Shown here: in pieces, positions 11,201 through 21,673 of the stretch
Layout: every line of letters starts with the position of its first letter
Numbering within the stretch: the stretch's first letter is position 1
NCBI GenBank assembly: GCA_029964075.1
Contig: CM057130.1
Span: 5,022,001 to 5,086,000, forward strand
Reading direction: 5' to 3'
Origin: Patiria pectinifera
Lineage: Eukaryota; Echinodermata; Asteroidea; Valvatida; Asterinidae
Length of the DNA: 64,000 nt
Program-made: the position numbers and the translations under genes
The notes under the pieces: model-generated
Told to the model about the DNA's origin: nothing
The model's database searches: none
Seen by the model: the letters and a program-made list of their open reading frames with translations, nothing else

Positions 11201-14200
11201 ATACAAAAAAAAATTATAATAATAATAAACAAGGTGGTTCTCGAACCACGCGTCTCTGCCTGTTTTCTTTCAGATGACCTTTGACCTTGGTATGTGACCT
11301 TTGACATCATTATCATATGAAGGTTTCCATGTTGCATCTATGACTCAAGTTTGGTTCCAATTGGACTTCAACTTTTCAAATGAGACCAATTTTACATTTT
11401 CAGGCTATTTTACAACTTGACCTCAGATGACCTTTGACCTTGGTATGTAAATTTTGACCTTGGTACGTGACCTTTGACATTATTATCATATGAAGGTTGC
11501 TTTGTTGTATCTATGACCCGAGTTTGGTTCCAATTAGACTTCCACTTTTGAAATGAGACAAATTTTTCGAAACTTTAACCAAAATACCACATACATACGC
11601 TCGGACGGACGTAACATACAGACAGACATAGTGATTGCATGGTCTCTTTCCTGAACTTTGTTCAGGCGAGACAAAAAAGAATGAAGGTACCGATTGTTTA
11701 TGAAGTCATCTGACATACAGACCAGGGAAACTGTTAAGAAAAAATTCCTTGGAGTAAATTTACCTTAGAACAAACCAGCCTCTAAAAATATTCAACTTGA
11801 CATTTATTGTGAAATGGATACAATCTTTCACAGAGAGCCACAAAAATCAGTCGAAAATAAGCACTGAGCGTTCCAAATGCAACAAAACAGTTGACAATGT
11901 TGAATCGTACCCAGTTTTTAGCACATTACATGTACGTGCCCTCAGGGGAATATATATCATGCCAATAAGTTAAAAAGATGATTTCAACCCACCATTTAAG
12001 AAATTGTAGCCATTCGATTACAATGAGCTTTAGTGCCAGACATGAAATTGAGAGGTTGCAGTTCTCTGTTGCGAGGCGTGCAGGCCCTCAAAACGCACAC
12101 ATCGTGTGCATGCAAGGCAGTGGATAAAAGGAAATTTACATGCAACGCACTGCATATGAGGCAATTTATATGCAACGTTGCGTACATAAAGTAAACAGCC
12201 ATTTTTATAGACCAATGAAATGACAAATATCCAAGACATGATATACATGTGCATGTAACAATTACGTACAGTGGATGGGATCTTTAAAAAAAAAACAAGC
12301 ACTGCGATTCAAAGATGTTGATATGGAATCTCCCTTCAAAATGTAACAGTTTGTTTAAAGAGAATATACCAACGGTGGGCAGCCGACCACCGTTGGAAAA
12401 ACCTAACCCTGTTTCAACTACGGCTCAAATTTACCATTTTTTCCAGTCTTTAAAATACAAGGAAGATTTTACCTTAATATAACCTTTGCATCCCGCACCA
12501 TTTCGGCTATATCACCTCTGTTGAGATTGCATTCAACAAGAAGTTCGTGCGCTGACGTCCACCTTTAATGCAAAGAGAAAAAAAACAAAAAATTGTGTGA
12601 TTTGCCAGACTGTTTCACACTAGAGACCCACGGAACCGGCCACCTCTGTCATAAGTTTTAGTTTTGATCCACTAAAATTCAGAATTCTGTGACAGCAAAA
12701 AATAATAATAATCAAGAGAAAATTTTTTTGAGCATGGGGAAATTTAGAGATAAATATTCATTACACCTTAAGCTTTCTTTACTGGATGTTAGTTAGTATA
12801 TTAACAAGGTAGAATTATAAATTTCACCACAGTAAATTTCCCCTATACGACACTTGGGGACCGCTGTGGTCCAATGGTTACGGTGTCCAACCCATGTGCC
12901 GTGGTACGTGGGTTTGAACCCTGATGGGGAACACGGTGCTTGTGTTCTTGGGCAAGACACTTTACTACAATAGCCTCTCTCGACCCAGGAGTATAAATGG
13001 GCAACTGTGATGGTAGAGACCAGATTGCGCTGATTTGGAGCTACTGCCGAAAAAGGTCACCTGGCATGATGATCAGGGGTAATAACTATGCAGCTCTTGG
13101 AGAACTTTGGTTTAAAAACGTTTTGTTTTTCTTAGCCTCTTTTGTTTGAACCGAATGTTTGATGAAATGACCCCAATATCGATTCGGTGTCTCCCATGTT
13201 AGGGACCTAAAACTCATGGAAATTTTAAATTAAACCCATGGTCTGGAAAACCTCTTGTGGCAGAGTCAGTCAACCCAATAACATGTATAATGATAATAAT
13301 GTGGTGCTTATATAACACTTTATACACCAAAGGTCTCAAAGCGTTTCACAATTATCACCTCTGTTCATCAGGCCATGAGACCAGTTTTTGCAGCAGCTCG
13401 AGATCAGGTCTCTCTACCTTCACAGGTTACCCATTTATACTCCTGGGTGGAGAGCGGCAATTGCAGTAAAGTGTCTTGCCCAAGAACACCAGCCCCGTGT
13501 TCCCTGTCAGGGTTCGAACGTACGTAACACAGCACATGAGTCGAACAACCGTAACCATTGGACCACAGCACTCCAACCCTAATGACATGGAATGGATTGC
13601 AGTTGGTTTCTGGGGGTAAACATTTTCAAGTCTCCCTGAACCAGCGGTCTGTCCTTACCAGTCTGTCATGAGCTGATATTTCTCCTCTCTGCTCAGTGTG
13701 TTAGACATCTCTAGTGGGTAGTAGTGTTCGCGAGTTGCTATCGCTTTCTTTCTGTATTCCTCTGGCAGTATTGTGGCGATGTCTAAAACACCTGTGACAG
13801 AGTCGGAAATTGATTAAAAAAGGTAAAAAAAAACTCAGCGTTTTCTCATTGCAACATTGCTACACTCTGAAGAAGGACAAGATGTCCGAAAATTTGGCAA
13901 AGCAAATACTGGTGAGCACTACTTGAATTTATATTTTCATTTACTTCTTCATTAGTGCTTCGCAGCACCCCATTTTGTAAAAAGAAAACTCGATGTCTTC
14001 TTACTTTTTTCCTCATTTTAGCACACGTTTAAATATAAAATTGTTTGTCCTCAGAAACATTTGGGGAGTCAGGTTGGCGTAGCGGTACTTTCCTCGCCTT
14101 CCACTGCTGTGACCCGGGTTCGAATCCCGCCTGGGCCAATATGTGGATTGGGTTTTCAGTCCCTGCCTGATTCCGTGGGTTTTCCCCAGAATATTCTTCT

Positions 14201-17200
14201 GGGCTTTTCCTCCCACCTCTAAAACTGTAACTTCTTCTCATTGTCTTCTTTCCACAGGTTTCTTCAGGCTTGCGAGCTACAGTACCTAGGGCGCTTTTGA
14301 GGAATCCTTGGTTTCATTACCAGAAATGATTAATAATAATAATTTGGAGCCCTACATATGCTGATAACACATGCAACCAATTCCTGACCTGCATAAAAAA
14401 CTCCATTAACTTTTAGTAATACCTGTTTCTGTTTTAATAAACCATGGCTTGATTAATTTCATTAAGTGTATTTAACTGGAAACATTATCTTTAATCCCAT
14501 GACAGTTTTCAGGGATAAACTAAGTGAGCAACTGTCAGTACTACCACAATTGTTCAGTAAGAATGACTGTTATGTACTTTTAGCATTGCTTCTCTCCATT
14601 TTTATCAGCAAACTGAAGTGAAATTTTTTAATTTGTTTTATCTACCCCTTCATTCTTGATGTTTATTGATGATCTTTTTTTTTTGGTGACAAGTTGGTTC
14701 AATTCAATTTTTAAAGAAGATTTTTTTCGAACATATTGCACTTGAGAGTGAGAGCGAAGCCAAGTTATCTCTATTTGAAGCCTAAGACTAGACTGGTACA
14801 TGTCCCACTTTTTGAAAAGATTGACCCTTCAGTAGTCTGGTGGCATGACTATAAAGAGACGTGCAGAAATAAAGACCGATACCAGATGTTTCTTTTGACA
14901 CAGTTGGCTGAAGAAGTACTAAAGGGGTGTTGGACCGGTTGTTTCATGTGCCAGTCGTTTTTCTTGTATTGCATGTTTTCAAAACCTTAACCCTAACCGC
15001 CCTGAATCCTCCAAAATCCTTTTTGCAAATTGGAGGAATTTGCAGGATTGAGGTTACATGGCAAAAGTGCGTTGCTGATTTCGGAGTACGCACTGTGTCA
15101 AGGTCTTGGGCCGGACCTTGTGTTGTTTATGCTCAGCCGTGCATAAATTTAGTCCTTGATTATACTTGAAATCCTCCGCACTGCTCCAGGATGTCACTGC
15201 CTCTGCCTCAGCCTATTGACGGTCATAGCCGGAGGATTTTGCAGGATTCAGGCAGTGGTCATCCCTCCATGGACCGTATTCAAGAAATAACGGAGGAATT
15301 TGCAGGATTGAGGCTATATGCTATTTTTCCATGAGGCCAATTGGAGGATTTTGCAGGATTGAGGCTACATCCTAGCAAAAAGGCCTAGGGAGTTAGGGTT
15401 AATGAGAGTCCCAAATTTTCAAAAATGTGGGCAAATACATGTACCTTAGATGACATTCCAACTAGAAATGTTGATTATTACAGTCAGTCAGCTCCCTTAC
15501 CATGACATGTGGGCACTTTCCGGCCTTCATTGTCCATGAATCTGGACAAGGTTCGGTCGAAGTCTGTGACCACTAGAAGTTTGCTCTTGCCGTCTTTGAT
15601 CAGCTGCGTCACCAACTCCTCCACCCTGTCGGGATCTTTCATGTGGACGTACGGTTTTTGGAACTCCTCCATCTGCAAGTAAAAAATAAAAAAATAAAAA
15701 ATAAAGTTGTCATTTTAAAGACAATGTGCATGTGTTCTACAGGGTGAGTAAGAAAAAAACACAACCCAAATGGCCGTAACAATTTTTGAATGAAGTTTTG
15801 CCTGTAGCACTTTCAAGATCTAGGATATGAAAGCTCAATCAATGAGCTTTCTTTTAGTACAAGAATCATTCAGATCACTCATGTACTTTTCAAGTTACGG
15901 AGTATTGAACCCAAACACTGTTTTAAAGTTCCGTCCACATTTCACAAAAAAAGGCAGTGTTCTTTAAGCAAAAGAACAAGTTTCCCTTTTTTGTGATCCG
16001 TGAACAGAACTTTAAAACGGCGTTTGTGTTTAAAATTCGTAACTTGAAAAGTGCATGAGTAATTTGAGTGGTTCTTATAAAAGAACCACTCAAATTGAAA
16101 TTGCTACAGGCAAAACTTCATTGAAAAATTGGTCCCGCAATTTGGGTTGCATTTTTTTTTCACCCACCCTGTATTTGTATTTCCTGTGCATGCAATTCTA
16201 GCTTGGACAATTTATGTCGATACTGAATTTATCAAAAGATTTTGAGCAGTAAATTTCCGAAATGTAATGCATCCTTGCACTGCGAGTTATCCACCGGTAT
16301 GACCTGTACTAGCTGTCGTAGATGTGAAAAATTGAGAAATGCTTGCTTGTCTTTATGTAGCAGCCAGTGCATAGTTTATTGCTATGGTACTGCCCCGCCC
16401 ACTTTCTACCTGTGCCATTATAAACACCGCATGTTTATGATCATGATAACAAACTGTCAACCAAAATGATGCACCTATATGGTGCAAATGCAAGAATACT
16501 CATTATATTGGCAACATAATGGAAAAATAATATCTCCTGATTTCATAACATATGAAAACAAAACGAGGCAAAAAAACTGAAATGGTTCAATATTTTTTTT
16601 CCTCCAATGGTGTGAATGTGATCAATTTCCTCCAGTTATTTGGTTATTTACATCACAATCCAGCGACTGTAAATGGCATGGATAATGTTATGATAACTAC
16701 TAGCATTAGTATGACTCGAATTACAATACACACTAGTCTATAGTCTATATTTATATTATACAGTGCAACAGAAAGATCCCCATATCTCGCCATCACTTGT
16801 CACCCTGTGCACAAACTCTATGACACTGGTCTGAAAATTATTAAGTGTTTTCTCAGTATATACTTTAACATTTTTTCTGCTAATTTATACTTTTTATGAC
16901 ATATCATTTTCTGATGGCTGATAGTGATAGTATTGTTGATGTACCCTAACGTGGCGCGGCCCCCAACGTGGCGCACTTTGATTTTTCGCCTGTAGCGCCT
17001 AGCTAGAGCAAAAGTTTTAACTGAAATTTCACAGAAAGTGACATTTCATCAAGTTCTAATCACTCCCGTTCATAAATCGCGACTTTATTTACCTGTTACA
17101 AAGTTAGAAGATAAACTTATTTTGGCGTGATTTTCTGATTTTATTTTCAAGTGCAAAGTGAACCCTTTGAAAATGCCCCGAAAAATTAAGAAAAAAAATT

Positions 17201-18333
17201 TCTGACAAACATCTGGCTGGGTATGTAAGTAGAGATAATAATGATTTATCAGAATTTATCAAGTTAACAGAAATTCTTAAATGTTTATTTGGAATTTACA
17301 GAGATTTATTTAAGTGCGCCACGTTAGGGAACACTCCGCGAATTTGTGCCCAATTTCCGGCCGCCACCGTTTTTGAATTTCGGATTACATTTTATGAAAC
17401 TGAAATTGTTCAGAGGTTAAATAGCACGCATTAATAAGGTAAAAGTACCAGTATTTTACTGCATGAGTTTGAGGTTTGTCAACAAAGAGGTTTGTCAACA
17501 CTACTCGAGGAAAGTTGGGTAAGCTTTGAAGTGCGCCACGTTAGGGAACACGACTATACTGTGATAGGTCACTGAAGGGAAAAATGAGTGATGGCCAGAT
17601 ATGGGAATCTTTCCCATACATAACGTCCCATTGGACGTTTGAACCCTACATTTATCGTCAGACCCCCTAAAGCCACACGGTCCTCTTTCTACGCACTCAC
17701 CTTCACTTTGTGTGTGACAACGCGTGCGCGTTGCAAGCGTTACCTGCGCAGATAATGGAGGGTCGAGGATAATTTATTTTAATATATCCTCGACCCTCCA
17801 TTATCTGCGCATGTAACGCTTGCATACGCGCGCGCGTTATCACACACAAATTGAAGGTAAATGCGTAGAAAAAGAAAAAGGAAATGCGTAGAAAAATTAT
17901 TCTATGCTGTCCATGACAGCGCAACTTTTATAAGAATATTATTAGCCTTAGGCCTATAATAAGATTAGATTGCGCAGACATGGCAGAATTAATAAATTAT
18001 AGGCCTACACATAATTCCCAAACAATCTTAAGAACGAGCGCTCATTCTCTTAACTTAAGATTGTGCACTCATTCTGAAGATTGCGTGCTCGTTCTCAAGA
18101 ACGCACGCTCATCTAATGAATGATATCGTGAATTGAAGAAAGCGCACAACACTCAGGCTCATTGACAAGACATGACAATTGACATGACCAATTTTCGGAC
18201 CAACGTTCATTACCATTTCAATAATCTTTGTTCTCTTCCTCTTTCTTCCATTAAGAACGTACGTCAGCGTAACGGCTCCTAAAGCCACTAGTCCTGCTCC
18301 AACTACAAACTTGAACGACGACGAACGCAACAT
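8231..18333 (-). CDS. NT5C3A: Cytosolic 5'-nucleotidase III (pyrimidine 5'-nucleotidase), NT5C3A orthologue
   Basis: Enzymes of this family hydrolyse pyrimidine nucleoside monophosphates (UMP, CMP) to nucleosides and phosphate. They belong to the HAD superfamily and need Mg2+. Seven coding exons in transcript order: 18333-18214, 15672-15501, 13791-13659, 12562-12473, 11195-11030, 9883-9683, 8332-8231. They total 984 nt, giving 327 aa plus stop, and every junction has AG/GT and keeps frame. Residues 9-28 are a hydrophobic N-terminal segment, as in the longer human isoform, followed by a basic RKRKRTKIIEM stretch. HAD motif I is D77-F-D-R-T-L (nucleophile D77, acid/base D79). Motif II is the Ser of SAGIGD (S193). 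The catalytic Lys is probably in FKGEL (K234). Motif III is GDTLGD (D268, D272). The length matches the human protein (about 336 aa), and no break is seen. Confidence 0.95.
9178..9662 (-). mobile_element. Palindrome MITE family P1, copy in NT5C3A intron 6
   Basis: Reverse-oriented copy bordered by TTAA at 9174-9177 and 9663-9666. It shows the family's CTGACCTTAC/CCAGACTG landmarks and the GCAAATG...TACATTCCCTTTAA end. The central palindrome is damaged: only one arm (CGGCTGACCAACATTGG) survives. The element ends 16 bp inside the intron from the splice donor of exon 6. Confidence 0.65.
9957..10483. mobile_element. TTAA-flanked MITE-like element (AGGGACACTAGGTCCTGAAA family)
   Basis: The left end AGGGACACTAGGTCCTGAAA is matched by the right end, whose complement is AGGGGCACTAGGTCCTGAAA. 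Both ends are bordered by TTAA (9953-9956 and 10484-10487). It lies in NT5C3A intron 5 and has no coding capacity. Confidence 0.65.
10783..10942. mobile_element. Short TIR element of Tigger/pogo-like type
   Basis: The left end CAGTAAAACGCCGCTATAAC is mirrored by GTTCGTTTTAGTGGCGTTCTACTG at the right. CACTATAACGAAC repeats lie inside, as in the ends of pogo/Tigger-like elements. It is about 160 bp, non-coding, and in NT5C3A intron 5. A TA borders the left end; the right flank is less clear. Confidence 0.55.
11267..11675. repeat. Tandemly duplicated repeat with TGACCTTTGACCT motifs and a GGACGGAC tail
   Basis: Two diverged units (about 11267-11424 and 11425-11565) share CAGATGACCTTTGACCTTGG, TTATCATATGAAGGTT and GTTTGGTTCCAATT. 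A CGGACGGACGTAACATACAG segment and a CAGGCGAGACAAAAA end follow. TGACCTTTGACCT at 11275-11287 and 11428-11440 matches the complement of a DR1 nuclear-receptor site, and variants ending in CAT sit at 11295 and 11468. The layout resembles the 3' portion of a non-LTR element common in marine invertebrates, from memory. Confidence 0.5.
12352..12450 (-). mobile_element. Palindrome MITE family P1, central fragment
   Basis: Only the centre of the element is left. It has the palindrome CCAACGGTGG..CCACCGTTGG (12371-12398) and a flank matching the copy at 21.4 kb. It lies in NT5C3A intron 4, just 3' of exon 4 in transcript terms. Confidence 0.55.
12854..13110 (+). repeat. tRNA-derived SINE, plus orientation
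   Basis: The tRNA-like head has an A-box region GTGGTCCAATGGTTACGG and a B-box GGTTTGAACCC. A body follows with TTCTTGGGCAAGACACTTTA and CAGGAGTATAAATGGG, then CTTGGAGAACTTTGG. A second copy of the same family lies in opposite orientation at 13280-13577, in the same NT5C3A intron. Confidence 0.6.
13280..13577 (-). repeat. tRNA-derived SINE, minus orientation
   Basis: The complement reads through the same landmarks as the SINE at 12854: CTGTGGTCCAATGGTTACGG, a B-box GTTCGAACCC, TTCTTGGGCAAGACACTTTA, CAGGAGTATAAATGGG. It ends in an AT-rich tail (TTATTATCATTATACATG). Confidence 0.6.
14061..14335 (+). repeat. tRNA-derived SINE, second family
   Basis: The tRNA-like head GGGGAGTCAGGTTGGCGTAG.. 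has the B-box GGGTTCGAATCCC. A body follows with CCCTGCCTGATTCCGTGGG, TTTTCCTCCCACCTC and TCAGGCTTGCGAGC, then an AATAATAATAAT tail. A reverse copy is at 53315-53578. Confidence 0.6.
14695..15415 (+). repeat. Interspersed repeat family R3, copy interrupted by a nested TTAA element
   Basis: The sequence shares AAGACTAGACTGGTACATGT, AGTAGTCTGGTGGCATGACT and GGTGTTGGACCGGTTGTTTC with copies at 48118-48485 and 54525-55110. Its last part (GAGAGTCCCAAATTTTC) resumes after the insertion at 14991-15398. It is non-coding. Confidence 0.5.
14991..15398. mobile_element. TTAA-flanked MITE-like element nested in R3
   Basis: The ends CCCTAAC and GTTAGGG are directly bordered by TTAA (14987-14990 and 15399-15402), as in piggyBac-type insertions. 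The interior has repeated GGAGGA[AT]TTTGCAGGATT units near 15032, 15231, 15293 and 15341, three of them followed by GAGGYTAYAT. The R3 copy at 48 kb shows the same junction region without this insert. Confidence 0.65.
15740..16171. mobile_element. Foldback MITE with TA target duplication (Tc1/mariner-like)
   Basis: Both ends begin CAGGGTG, continue with an A-run, and then CAACCCAAAT. Longer stretches of the two halves are also mutually complementary (for example TGAAGTTTTGCCTGTAGC against GCTACAGGCAAAACTTCA). TA dinucleotides flank at 15738-15739 and 16172-16173. It lies in NT5C3A intron 1 and is non-coding. Confidence 0.65.
16771..17613. mobile_element. Outer TIR element carrying a nested TIR element
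   Basis: The left end AAAGATCCCCATATCTCGCC mirrors the right end GGCCAGATATGGGAATCTTT. Inside it, about 16941-17551, is a second element whose ends are TACCCTAACGTGGCGC and GCGCCACGTTAGGG. An internal extra copy of that right end is at 17314-17334. The whole lies in NT5C3A intron 1. Confidence 0.5.
17685..17872. repeat. Long near-perfect foldback (arms about 85 bp, loop about 15 bp)
   Basis: The left arm (about 17685-17770) and right arm (about 17786-17872) are complementary with only scattered mismatches, including GATAATGGAGGGTCGAGGAT against ATCCTCGACCCTCCATTATC. The loop is AT-only. In the NT5C3A pre-mRNA it would form a long hairpin. Confidence 0.7.
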
Positions 18334-18450
18334 TTTGCAAGCAATTCCTGCCTTCTTTGCTCCAACATAACATCGATCGCGATAAACGAAAAGAAACAGC
18401 TGATGACCCGCGGCGCGAGCGCGCGTTGGGTGGGCGCGCTTGCATCATAA
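18334..18450 (-). promoter_or_regulatory. Likely NT5C3A promoter and 5' UTR
   Basis: A short CpG-rich patch (CGCGGCGCGAGCGCGCG, near 18410-18426, and GGGCGCGC just after) stands out from AT-rich surroundings, directly upstream of the NT5C3A start codon at 18333. No TATA box is obvious. This is an inference from composition and position. Confidence 0.4.
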
Positions 18451-19157
18451 TTTTACAAATGAATACAGACATTTTAATTATTGTCAGATGAAAGTTTTTG
18501 TCAAACATTTTTATAACGATTTTTAAAGTTTAAAATAGAAGCTAATAATCAGAAAATGTTTTATATATTTTATTTTGATAATTTATTCTGAAATACAATT
18601 TTGGTCGAGGATAATTTCTTTTAGACGGGTGCTCTATCACATGCGCTGTCAAAACAACAGTACGTGGTATTTTCAATTCATAAAAGGAAGAAGACTGGGT
18701 ATACTTCAACATTAAACACACAAGTGATCAACATTTTTTCCGGTTTCGGTAAAAATCATCACAAAGAAGATCATGGTAAGTTGATGAACCATGGTTGAAC
18801 CACATACATGTGTGAACATCGATTGAGAGTTTGAGATCAGGAAAGTTTTCCGTCTAGCATCGGTATTATAGCTCATAGCATCCTTAAAAAATGTGTGGCG
18901 CGCAGCGACAACAAAAGTTCTAGCCAAATTCGCCCCCAGATCATGCACGAACAAGCGTGAGTAAAACGAACTCGCCCCGCTTATCTTTATTTACAACATT
19001 AAAAAGTCATAATGTGATTGATGATCATGCAATTATGCATAAAGTTGAATTAAAATCTTTTTGGAGCTGTCATGACGGCTGTATTTTAAAAATAATCAAG
19101 AATGTTAATTATTTCTGTATAAACAGGTTTTTAAAACGTACAGATTTTTTTGTTCGA

Positions 19158-19530
19158 AGTGGCTATCGTTATGGCAGCCGTTGTTTAGCGCCCTCTACGA
19201 TACTTTTTTGATACGCACGCAGGTATATAATTATTTGTTTCCCCACGTTTTAGCGAGCAGTGCGACAGCTCAGTCGATAGAGGGTAGGATTTTGCACCGC
19301 GAGGTTGCGGGTTCGCATCTCAGTTTTGCACTCGAATTTTTTTCCTTTTCTAACCTGAGGCTTTGGAGGATTTTTTTTAAAAGGGAAATAAAGTCCGAAT
19401 TTCATAACGTTCAAATTCACTTTTTTCCTTCTAATTTTATATTTTCTTCTCATGTTTTTATAAAAGTTGCAGTACTACCGTAACGATAGAAAATGGGAAA
19501 TGCGTTACGGCTGCCGTAACGATAGCCATT
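19158..19530 (+). mobile_element. TIR element carrying a tRNA-like module, copy 1
   Basis: The terminal repeats are GTGGCTATCGTTATGGCAGC at the left and GCTGCCGTAACGATAGCCA at the right. The interior (about 19256-19325) reads like a tRNA gene: A-box-like CAGCTCAGTCGATAGAG, a TTTTGCA anticodon-loop-like stretch, and B-box-like GGGTTCGCATC. The second copy, in reverse, is at 56858-57222. Confidence 0.65.
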
Positions 19531-19697
19531 GCGGTTTTTTTTATTATAAAAAAAGGTATTATTAATAATAAAATGGTTAGTGTGGACATGTTATAATAAT
19601 GAATGCTGAAATTGTTCAAATGGAAAAAATTCCATACTGGATCACCAACTTTAATACATGTACCTGCCGCCAAACACATCAATTTTCACCTCACCTT

Positions 19698-19853
19698 GTG
19701 ATTTCACCCAGGAGGAATCTAGTCCGAGTAACTTAACTAGGTCGCTACGGATCGCTTTTTTAACATTGGGACATGGTCGGGCGATAGTAAAGTCCGAGAT
19801 CGATGGCTGTATTGTGTCTACTAACAATCTTTGTTGACCATTTTCACTCATAC
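19698..19853 (-). CDS. Possible small coding exon of unknown gene
   Basis: On the minus strand an ATG at 19853 opens a frame starting MSENGQQRLLVDTIQPS. It runs 52 codons to a good donor (CAAG then GTGAGG) near 19698, or on to a stop near 19651 if unspliced. The composition looks protein-like, with a DLVKLLGLDSSWV helix-like stretch. As a first exon of NT5C3A it would end in phase 1, which does not match exon 2 (phase 0). I do not recognise it, and it may be a chance frame or the 5' end of an undetected gene. Confidence 0.25.
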
Positions 19854-19863
19854 CCCAAATCAA

Positions 19864-20968
19864 AATCTTCAGATTTCACCCCTAAAACAGTCTTCAAACT
19901 GCCTTATGCACCCCTGTAGGCTTCAGTTATCTTCATCATTGTCTTACCTTGAAATTTCCTTAACAAAATAAAAACCCTGCCGGGCTGGGCCTGCCCTCTA
20001 TCCATGACACTCCTGTTTACTCTAAATTTTGCTAACTAGCTTCTTGTCCAAATTAAACCTAAACATACATGTAGATTTTTGTTCTCTTATAGAAACAGAG
20101 CCCGTAACTTAACAATTGCCAAAACATTGCCAGTTCATCTCAATACCAAAAAAATATGTCTAGAACGTGGGATTACACATCAGCTGGTGAAAACATCTTT
20201 GATTCATTCGCACACTAGTTTTCACTGGTTGCTGTGCAGCTGTGTGTTACCATTCAGCACTCCAGACTCAAGAGCCATTGAGTGCCAAGAAAATGTGTCT
20301 AGGAGCTAGCTAAGCCAACGGGAAAAAATCCTGGATGTCTGTGGTCACCTATTTCTTTAGATCCCAATGATTCTGTGGGAACATATTTCAAAGTAAAACT
20401 CCACAAAACCCACGTTGAGTGTAACCCCCGGAGTCACTCCAGGTTTGCAAAGGTTGGACTTAAAGAGTTTCCAGAACGGCCCAAATTCACTTTGCAGCTA
20501 CATGTAGTGCTGTAGTGATTTCCTGACAACACAAAAATTGAATTTAAATTTATAGAAGCCTCTCTGAATTTTACTGCCTTTCCATGACCAGCTTTGCTGC
20601 AGAGCAATATTTCTACATTACTGCATTCTTCAGCTACCAAGCCATATACCATTCCATTACATAGTACATAAACATTCCAAAAGGGGTATTTATGCAAGGT
20701 TTTCTGCAGTTACTCCCCACTTTTTGCATGGATACGATTTATTAGGATATATATATATTTAGTTGCACATTTTGTACTGGGAACCAGTCCAGGCCTAGGT
20801 CTCTCCCAACTCTCCTTTTTGTGGCCGTTGGGTAGTCCCATAAATGTGGCCAATTTACTGGACTACCTCCGTAAGTAAGGGCCACACTTGGAACATGTGT
20901 CTGTAAATGTAGAAGTTTGTCAAATTCTTATTTTCACATTTAGACTATCTTTGTTGTTTATATAACCA
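19864..20968. other. Intergenic DNA upstream of TMTC1, no gene seen
   Basis: AT-rich, non-coding sequence between the divergent NT5C3A-like and TMTC1-like genes. I see no exon, tRNA or clear element here. Confidence 0.4.
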
Positions 20969-20969
20969 A

Positions 20970-21673
20970 GCGTACTCACCCTCTTTATAGCGATAGAAAA
21001 GAAGTCCCGCATTTTTCAGACGTCTATTTTTCGTGTAATTTCGTGTTAGAATTTAGATACGCAAACATGTACAAATGAACCTGGAAATTACACAAAAAAT
21101 AGACGTTTGAGAAAGGAGGGACTACATGTACATCATTGGCTTTCGCTGTAATTTTCAGAAATGAACTAGTTGAGGGGTAGTATAATACAACAAAATATTG
21201 TTACACTGACATGTTTGAAGTTTTGTGTCAGAAAATGCTGGAAAAACCAAGAAAAACAAAAATGTTCAAGTAGTCTGGTTCCCTGACTCCACTAAAAATG
21301 AAATGGATCAATTTATAGATGCCGGAAAATTGTAAGGTAAGGGAACAAGTCTAGCTGGCCTGCACCCGTTCATGAACATGTAACCAATAGCAAACACAAT
21401 TTGGACTGAAACAAATGGTAAATATGGAGCAGTAGTTGAAAAATAGTTAGGTTTTTCCAATGGTGGTCGGCCGACCACCATTGGAAATGCATACAAAACT
21501 AGTAAACTACCATTTTCTTGAAAATGACTTCACACCAGGTGACATAATTTTACAGAATGCTTCAGACTGTCATTTACCAACATCCTAGTAAGGTATTTTG
21601 TAAAAACTTCAAAGTTTTATTTTTCGATGTTTGCAAATGTTGTATTTTCCCTTTAAAGAGGGTGAGTGTGCTT
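20970..21673. repeat. Composite region: outer inverted repeats around a hairpin and a P1 element
   Basis: TACTCACCCTCTTTA near 20971 is mirrored by TAAAGAGGGTGAGTG near 21654. Inside is a hairpin with 39-bp arms (21003-21041 and 21085-21123, about 85% complementary), then a P1 copy (about 21115-21652). The P1 copy has a perfect 34-bp palindrome at about 21454-21487 and a TTAA at its right border. Confidence 0.5.
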
